Positions 34,300 to 38,314 of a stretch of DNA of 38,314 nt are shown one piece after another (within the stretch, counting starts at the first letter, position 1; each line of letters opens with the position of its first letter). The DNA is from Mesorhizobium sp. (GTDB lineage Bacteria; Pseudomonadota; Alphaproteobacteria; Rhizobiales; Rhizobiaceae), in NCBI RefSeq assembly GCF_005063415.1, contig NZ_SUEG01000034.1, positions 6,278 to 44,591 on the forward strand, read 5' to 3'. The notes beneath the pieces were generated by a model that was not told where the DNA came from, did no database searches, and saw only the letters and a list, made by a program, of their open reading frames with translations. Made by a program: the position numbers and the translations under genes.

Positions 34300-34640
34300 C
34301 AAGTCGTTATCGGCGCTATGCCGATGGGCTTCGAGAGCAAGGTGGACGCTGAGCGGTGCGTCAGCCTCAGGGCGCGGCTGGCCAGCTTTGGGTCTCACGC
34401 TCTATGACGGCAACACCCGGCTGATCCACTTGGCCTGTTCGCGGGCTCCCGGCAGCGGCGCGGAAGCCACGGTCCGCCTTCCTCGGCTTCAGGCCAAAGA
34501 TACCGCAGCATGCTCCAGAGCTATGTCTGCCGCCTTCGCCCCATCGTCGCTGGTCATGTGGAAAGGACAAGCAGGCTACGCACCCTATAATCCCGTCGGG
34601 CAGGATTCGACAGTCGACGGCGAGACATTCGCCAAACCTC
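34300..34640 (+). mobile_element. Group II intron reverse transcriptase/maturase remnant
   Basis: The sequence around 34314 encodes RYAD, the start of the reverse transcriptase YADD motif. After a frame change it reads GFESKVDAERCVSLRARLASFG, then in another frame LTLYDGNTRLIHLACSRA, and finally AFLGF. This order (YADD, DAERF..LRERLAKFGL, LHPDKTRLIEFGR, FDFLGF) is that of group II intron-encoded proteins. At least three frame changes show it is dead. No intron RNA domains were recognised. Confidence 0.55.
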
Positions 34641-34879
34641 CCCCTTGATTCTCAGCAACGTTAAAAAAAATTCACATAATGTTCGTGAGTGTAGTCTCCT
34701 GTCAGGTGGTACATTAGCCCCAATATCTGGCGTCTTAGTCGTAGAAAGGACTGTGATCTATCTTCCATTAGCATCCATACCAGCGGATTTACAGCAAATG
34801 ACGAGAGAGGTCTCATGCGGATTGATGGGGATAGAAGGGCTAGCGGCTTGCTGCATCCCGTCCGGGTTGATGCCAACCA
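34641..34879. other. AT-rich promoter-like region before the ArsR-type gene
   Basis: This stretch is visibly more AT-rich than its surroundings (GTTAAAAAAAATTCACATAA near 34661). It probably carries the promoter for the ArsR-glyA-metK unit. I could not place a confident -35/-10 pair, nod box or riboswitch in it. Confidence 0.35.
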
Positions 34880-35224
34880 ATGTTGACACTGGTAAATCGC
34901 CTAAGGACGGCAGCGCATCTTGATCGCCTTCGAATCCTGGGCCTTTGCGCGCATGCGGATCTAACCGTCGGCGAGCTGGCCGATATTACCGGTCTGCCTC
35001 GCGAGCAGGTTCGACGCCACGTTCGGCGGCTGGTCAGAGCCAACTTTCTTTGCTGCAACGAACAACGTCCGCAGTCTTCGTACCATATGCAAGCAGGAGG
35101 CAAGGATGGCGAGCTGGCTCAATTGGTGGTCGATCTCCTGCCCCACGATGATGGCCATCATAAAAGAGACCTACAACGCCTGGAAGCAATACAAGACGCG
35201 CGGTTGAAGGGACCGCCTGCTTGA
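34880..35224 (+). CDS. ArsR-type regulator fragment (N-terminal half of an ArsR-methyltransferase protein)
   Basis: The 114-residue product begins LTLVNRLRTAAHLDRLRILG and continues with a winged helix (DLTVGELADITGLPREQVRR, HVRRLVRANFL). This is the ArsR fold found at the front of an alphaproteobacterial family where it is fused to a SAM-dependent methyltransferase and sits near methionine-cycle genes. The linker ELAQLVVDLLP and LQRLEAIQDAR fits that family, but the methyltransferase part is missing: the frame stops and glyA begins 37 bases later. ArsR-type SahR proteins control methionine-cycle genes in many proteobacteria, so a role in controlling glyA-metK is reasonable. It may be a shortened, still working repressor. 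No metal-binding cysteines in ArsR positions are evident. Confidence 0.7.
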   Translation: MLTLVNRLRTAAHLDRLRILGLCAHADLTVGELADITGLPREQVRRHVRRLVRANFLCCNEQRPQSSYHMQAGGKDGELAQLVVDLLPHDDGHHKRDLQRLEAIQDARLKGPPA

Positions 35225-35261
35225 TCGTGAAATAGATCAGTCCAAATGGAGCGCGACTACC

Positions 35262-36599
35262 ATGGATAACTCCGCCGGCGGCGCCATCGCGCAGCCCGAC
35301 ACTTACGGGCGGCCTCACTTAGCCGCCGTCGACTCCCGCGTTCACGAACTGCTTCTAAGACAGGAGCGTCAGGAGCGGACAACTCTCAAACTGATCGCCT
35401 CCGAGAACTTTGCCTCCTCGGCGGTGTTGGAAGCGACCGGGTCGATTTTCACCAACAAGTATGCCGAGGGATACCCCGGTGCGCGCTACTACGCCGGAAA
35501 CGAGATCGTCGATGAGCTTGAGACCCTCGCGATCGAGCGCCTGAAAGCGCTATTTGGCAGTGAACACGCCAACGTCCAGCCTTATTCAGGCTCGCCAGCC
35601 AACCAGGCTGTCTATCGCGCGCTTTTGAGCCCCCGTGACAAAGTCATGGGCTTGCCTTTACCCGAAGGCGGCCATCTGACTCACGGTTGGTCCGTCAATT
35701 TTTCCGGCAGCGATTATCAGCGCGTCCCGTACAGGCTGCACGAAAAGACACAGCAAATTGACTATGACCACTTGCGCGAGACCGCCAAGCGGGAACGCCC
35801 GAAGCTAATTTGGGTCGGCGGAACTGCTTATCCGCGTATTTTTGACTACGCGGCAATGGCCGAAATTGCTTCGGAGGTGAACTCGTATCTGGTGGCTGAC
35901 ATCGCCCACATCTGCGGCCTGGTTGTCGCAGGAGTGCATCCGAACCCCGTGTCCCATTGCGATGTGGTCACCAGCACCTCTCACAAGTCGATCCGCGGTC
36001 CCCGGGGTGGCTTCATTTTATCAAGGAATGAAGACCGTTATCAGCCCCTCCATCATCCGAAGAGCAAACACAATCTGGCCAAACGTATAGACCGCGCCGT
36101 GTTCCCTCTTCTGCAAGGCGGACCGCATATGAATACTATCGCCGCGCTTGCCGTCGCTTTGCAGGAAGCAGCGAACTCGTCCTTTCGTGTCTACGGTCAG
36201 CAGATCGTCCACAACGCCAAGGCTCTGGCCCAGGCACTTCTGGAGCGAGGTTATGAACTCGTCACCGGGGGCACTGACAATCACATGCTGATCCTTGATC
36301 TTCGGGACCGGTCGCTGTCAGGCAAAGCCTATGCGGAGCGCTTATCGCGTGCAGGCATCATTGCGAATTTCAATATGGTCCCGGGCGACCGGCGGCATCC
36401 GGCGCTGACAAGCGGCATCCGCTTAGGGACACCAGCGGTGACGTCCATGGGCATGCGCGAAACGGAGATGGTGCAGATCGCCGCTTTCATCGACTCGGTC
36501 TGCCGCCAGCCCGATGACCAGGAAGTTCATGCGAGCGTACGAAGAGACGTTGCCGACTTCTGCACTGCGTTCGATGTTCCCGGCATCCCCGACCGATAA
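35262..36599 (+). CDS. glyA: Serine hydroxymethyltransferase, divergent second-type
   Basis: The 445-residue PLP enzyme interconverts serine and glycine and charges tetrahydrofolate with one-carbon units. Key features are intact: LKLIASENFASSAVLEATGS, NKYAEGYPGARYYAGNE, GGHLTHG, and the PLP-lysine segment TSTSHKSIRGPRGG. Several stretches differ from the usual alphaproteobacterial GlyA, for example YAGNEIVDELETLAIERLKA where I would expect a YGGCEHVD-type sequence, and DIAHICGLVVAG for DMAHIAGLVAAG. This suggests an acquired extra copy. It lies between the ArsR fragment and metK, 57 bases before metK, and probably forms one unit with them. Symbiosis-related glyA genes are known in rhizobia. 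Confidence 0.95.
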   Translation: MDNSAGGAIAQPDTYGRPHLAAVDSRVHELLLRQERQERTTLKLIASENFASSAVLEATGSIFTNKYAEGYPGARYYAGNEIVDELETLAIERLKALFGSEHANVQPYSGSPANQAVYRALLSPRDKVMGLPLPEGGHLTHGWSVNFSGSDYQRVPYRLHEKTQQIDYDHLRETAKRERPKLIWVGGTAYPRIFDYAAMAEIASEVNSYLVADIAHICGLVVAGVHPNPVSHCDVVTSTSHKSIRGPRGGFILSRNEDRYQPLHHPKSKHNLAKRIDRAVFPLLQGGPHMNTIAALAVALQEAANSSFRVYGQQIVHNAKALAQALLERGYELVTGGTDNHMLILDLRDRSLSGKAYAERLSRAGIIANFNMVPGDRRHPALTSGIRLGTPAVTSMGMRETEMVQIAAFIDSVCRQPDDQEVHASVRRDVADFCTAFDVPGIPDR

Positions 36600-36656
36600 G
36601 CCACCCCAATCCAGAAACTCCTCACTAACTCCAGCACTTGAAGCGAGGGCATTTTT

Positions 36657-37832
36657 ATGACCAGGCAGTTCGTGTTCTCTTCCGAATCCGTCGGCGCGGG
36701 ACACCCCGATAAGATGGCAGACAACATCTCCGATGCCATTCTCGATGCGGTCCTGCGCACCGATCCGAAGGCGCGCGTCGCCTGTGAAGTGTTGGTGAAG
36801 ACGGGGATGGTCGTTGTGGCTGGCGAGATCACCAGCCATGCCCACATCGATTACAGCCAAGTCGCCCGCGATACGATACTCGATATTGGCTACGACGATG
36901 ATGCGATTGGCTTTGATGGTCGACGTTGCGCCGTCGTTCTGGCCCTCACCGAGCAGTCGCCCGACATAAGCCAGGGCGTTGATGAAGGACGAGGGCAGGA
37001 TCTCGGGCAAGGGGCAGGGGATCAGGGCATCATGTTTGGATTCGCATGCAACGAGACGGATACATTGATGCCCCTGCCGATCCAACTCGCTCACCATTTG
37101 ACGAAAAGACAGGCCGAGGTCCGGAAAGCGGGACAGCTTGGCTGGCTGCGTCCGGACGTGAAATCTCAAGTGTCGGTACGCTACGAAGGGCTCCGCCCGG
37201 TGGCGCTGGATACCATAGTCCTGTCAACGCAGCATGACGAAGCGGTCTCACAAGCCACGGTCCGCGAAGGCGTCATTGAGGAGATCATAAAACCGGTCCT
37301 GCCGGCCCACCTGGATACTTCGGGGATCAGATTTCTGGTCAACCCAACAGGGCGGTTCGTGGTCGGTGGGCCTGCCGGCGACTGCGGCCTCACAGGACGG
37401 AAGATCATCGTCGATTCCTACGGTGGGACCGGGCGTCACGGCGGCGGTGCCTTTTCGGGCAAGGACCCATCCAAGGTTGACCGCTCGGCGGCCTATGCCG
37501 CCCGGTATGTCGCGAAGAACATCGTTGCAAGCGGCCTTGCGGAGGTCTGCGAGGTTCAGCTTGCCTACGCGATCGGCGTGGCCAGTCCGGTTTCTGTCAT
37601 GGTCAATACCTTCGGAACCGCAAGGATCGAGGAAAAAAGGATCGAGCGCCTTGTTCTCGAGGTTTTCAATCTCCGACCGAAAGGCATCATCAAGATGCTT
37701 GATCTCTTACGGCCGATATACCGCAAGACGGCGACATACGGACACTTCGGGCGTGAAGAGCCTGAGTTCACTTGGGAGAAGACGGACAAAGCTGACGATT
37801 TGCTGCGTGAAGCCGGACCGGCAGCTGCGTGA
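36657..37832 (+). CDS. metK: S-adenosylmethionine synthetase of beta/gammaproteobacterial type
   Basis: The 391-residue enzyme makes S-adenosylmethionine from methionine and ATP. It holds [20 protein letters not shown], the ATP motif [10 protein letters not shown], the P-loop-like [20 protein letters not shown], and the usual ends. [11 protein letters not shown] and the [19 protein letters not shown] block are characteristic of the beta/gamma type. The usual alphaproteobacterial MetK has HPDKVCDRISD and is longer. So this is probably a second, transferred metK. It directly follows glyA. The short 57-base spacer has no room for a SAM riboswitch. Together they could raise one-carbon and SAM supply for methylation, such as NodS-type Nod factor methylation; that is inference. 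Confidence 0.95.
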   Translation: MTRQFVFSSESVGAGHPDKMADNISDAILDAVLRTDPKARVACEVLVKTGMVVVAGEITSHAHIDYSQVARDTILDIGYDDDAIGFDGRRCAVVLALTEQSPDISQGVDEGRGQDLGQGAGDQGIMFGFACNETDTLMPLPIQLAHHLTKRQAEVRKAGQLGWLRPDVKSQVSVRYEGLRPVALDTIVLSTQHDEAVSQATVREGVIEEIIKPVLPAHLDTSGIRFLVNPTGRFVVGGPAGDCGLTGRKIIVDSYGGTGRHGGGAFSGKDPSKVDRSAAYAARYVAKNIVASGLAEVCEVQLAYAIGVASPVSVMVNTFGTARIEEKRIERLVLEVFNLRPKGIIKMLDLLRPIYRKTATYGHFGREEPEFTWEKTDKADDLLREAGPAAA

Positions 37833-37932
37833 GGGCGGCTGGATCAAGCGCATGCGGCAACCCATTTCAACTCGCGAGACCACGCCCGGCCGGCGTGGCA
37901 AGAAGCCGGCTCGGGTTTTGGCGGAGATTTTG

Positions 37933-38314
37933 ATGCCGGATTATGACGTGCTTTGCATCGGCAATGCCATTGTCGACATCATCGCCCAGTGCGACGAGGA
38001 ATTCCTCGAGACCAACGGCATCATCAAGGGCGCGATGAACCTCATCGACACACAACGCGCCGAACTGCTCTACAGCCGCATGGGTCCGGCGATCGAAGCC
38101 TCCGGCGGCAGTGCCGGCAACACGGCGGCCGGCGTCGCCAGCTTTGGCGGCCGCGCCGCCTTCTTCGGCAAGGTCTCCAACGATGCGCTGGGCGAAATCT
38201 ACGCCCACGACATCCATGCGCAGGGCGTCGCCTTCGGCACCACGCCGCTCAAGGGTGAGCCGCCGACGGCGCGCTCGATGATCTTCGTCACGCCCGACGG
38301 CGAGCGCTCGATGA
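37933..38314 (+). CDS. PfkB-family sugar/adenosine kinase, 5' part
   Basis: The frame starts MPDYDVLCIGNAIVDIIAQ and shows the PfkB N-terminal signature region GGSAGNTAAGVASFGGRAAFFGKVSND, where GG-xxxN binds the substrate ribose. It continues open to the window edge after 127 codons. The closest subgroup I recall is the adenosine-kinase-like PfkB of rhizobial chromosomes. The base composition is visibly GC-richer than the T3SS genes, and the 100-base spacer after metK is probably near the end of the acquired block. The C-terminal half, with the catalytic DTxGAGD, lies outside the window. Confidence 0.9.
   Translation, partial: MPDYDVLCIGNAIVDIIAQCDEEFLETNGIIKGAMNLIDTQRAELLYSRMGPAIEASGGSAGNTAAGVASFGGRAAFFGKVSNDALGEIYAHDIHAQGVAFGTTPLKGEPPTARSMIFVTPDGERSM

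Noticed and set aside
34765..34815. Possible nod box before the ArsR-type gene (ATCCATACC...GGAT)
   Set aside because: Half-motif spacing is wrong (10 rather than 9 bases) and the AAACAATC core is absent.
36600..36656. SAM riboswitch before metK
   Set aside because: The spacer is only 57 bases and shows no conserved core or stable fold by eye.
1..38314. CRISPR arrays, rRNA and tRNA genes
   Set aside because: No regularly spaced repeats and no tRNA-like or rRNA-like sequence noticed on either strand.

Overview
The window reads as part of a Mesorhizobium-type symbiosis island (alphaproteobacterium, Rhizobiales). The main evidence is an almost complete rhizobial type III secretion system (T3SS) with nol/rhc gene order, several TtsI-binding 'tts boxes', a near-perfect nod box, a Ros/MucR-type regulator without zinc ligands, and housekeeping-like genes of Mesorhizobium character at both ends. 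No database search was possible. Identities rest on protein motifs, gene order and recalled family features.

Layout. (1) 1-1694: an M16 peptidase reading frame on the minus strand that has lost its signal peptide and runs in frame into a second M16 domain. (2) 1.8-3.6 kb: a decayed stretch with no convincing gene. (3) 3.6-9.3 kb: an OmpR-type response regulator and histidine kinase pair, a divergent small lipoprotein-like gene, an IS481 remnant, a partial duplication of the regulator plus its promoter plus the start of the small gene, and a polytopic DUF418-like membrane protein. (4) 9.4-10.35 kb: IS110 and IS630 remnants. (5) 10.8-12.2 kb: cspA, a terminator, a Ros/MucR-like gene, and a nod box pointing toward it. 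(6) 12.6-33.8 kb: the T3SS. One minus-strand operon behind a tts box carries nopC, nopA, y4yQ (SctD), rhcV and y4yS. A large putative effector (plus strand) and nopP (minus strand) each have their own tts box. A second minus-strand operon behind a tts box carries nolB, nolT, nolU, nolV, rhcN, y4yJ, rhcQ, rhcR, rhcS, rhcT and rhcU. nolW (rhcC1) and nopX are on the plus strand, with a tts box in front of nopX. (7) 33.8-34.7 kb: IS66-like and group II intron remnants. (8) 34.9-37.8 kb: an ArsR-type regulator fragment, glyA and metK on the plus strand; both enzymes look unlike the usual alphaproteobacterial versions. (9) 37.9 kb to the end: the 5' part of a PfkB/adenosine-kinase-like gene.

How it works together. 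In rhizobia, plant flavonoids act through NodD at nod boxes; TtsI then activates tts-box promoters for the secretion machine, pilus proteins (NopA, NopB), translocator (NopX) and effectors (NopP, probably the large protein at 18.2 kb). Neither ttsI nor rhcC2 (the pore half of the split secretin) is in this window, so both must lie elsewhere if the system works. The most unusual points are a nod box facing a Ros/MucR-like gene, an SctU homologue without the NPTH autocleavage motif, an rhcS gene with no normal start codon at the expected place, a likely internal start in rhcQ, and a transferred-looking glyA-metK pair.
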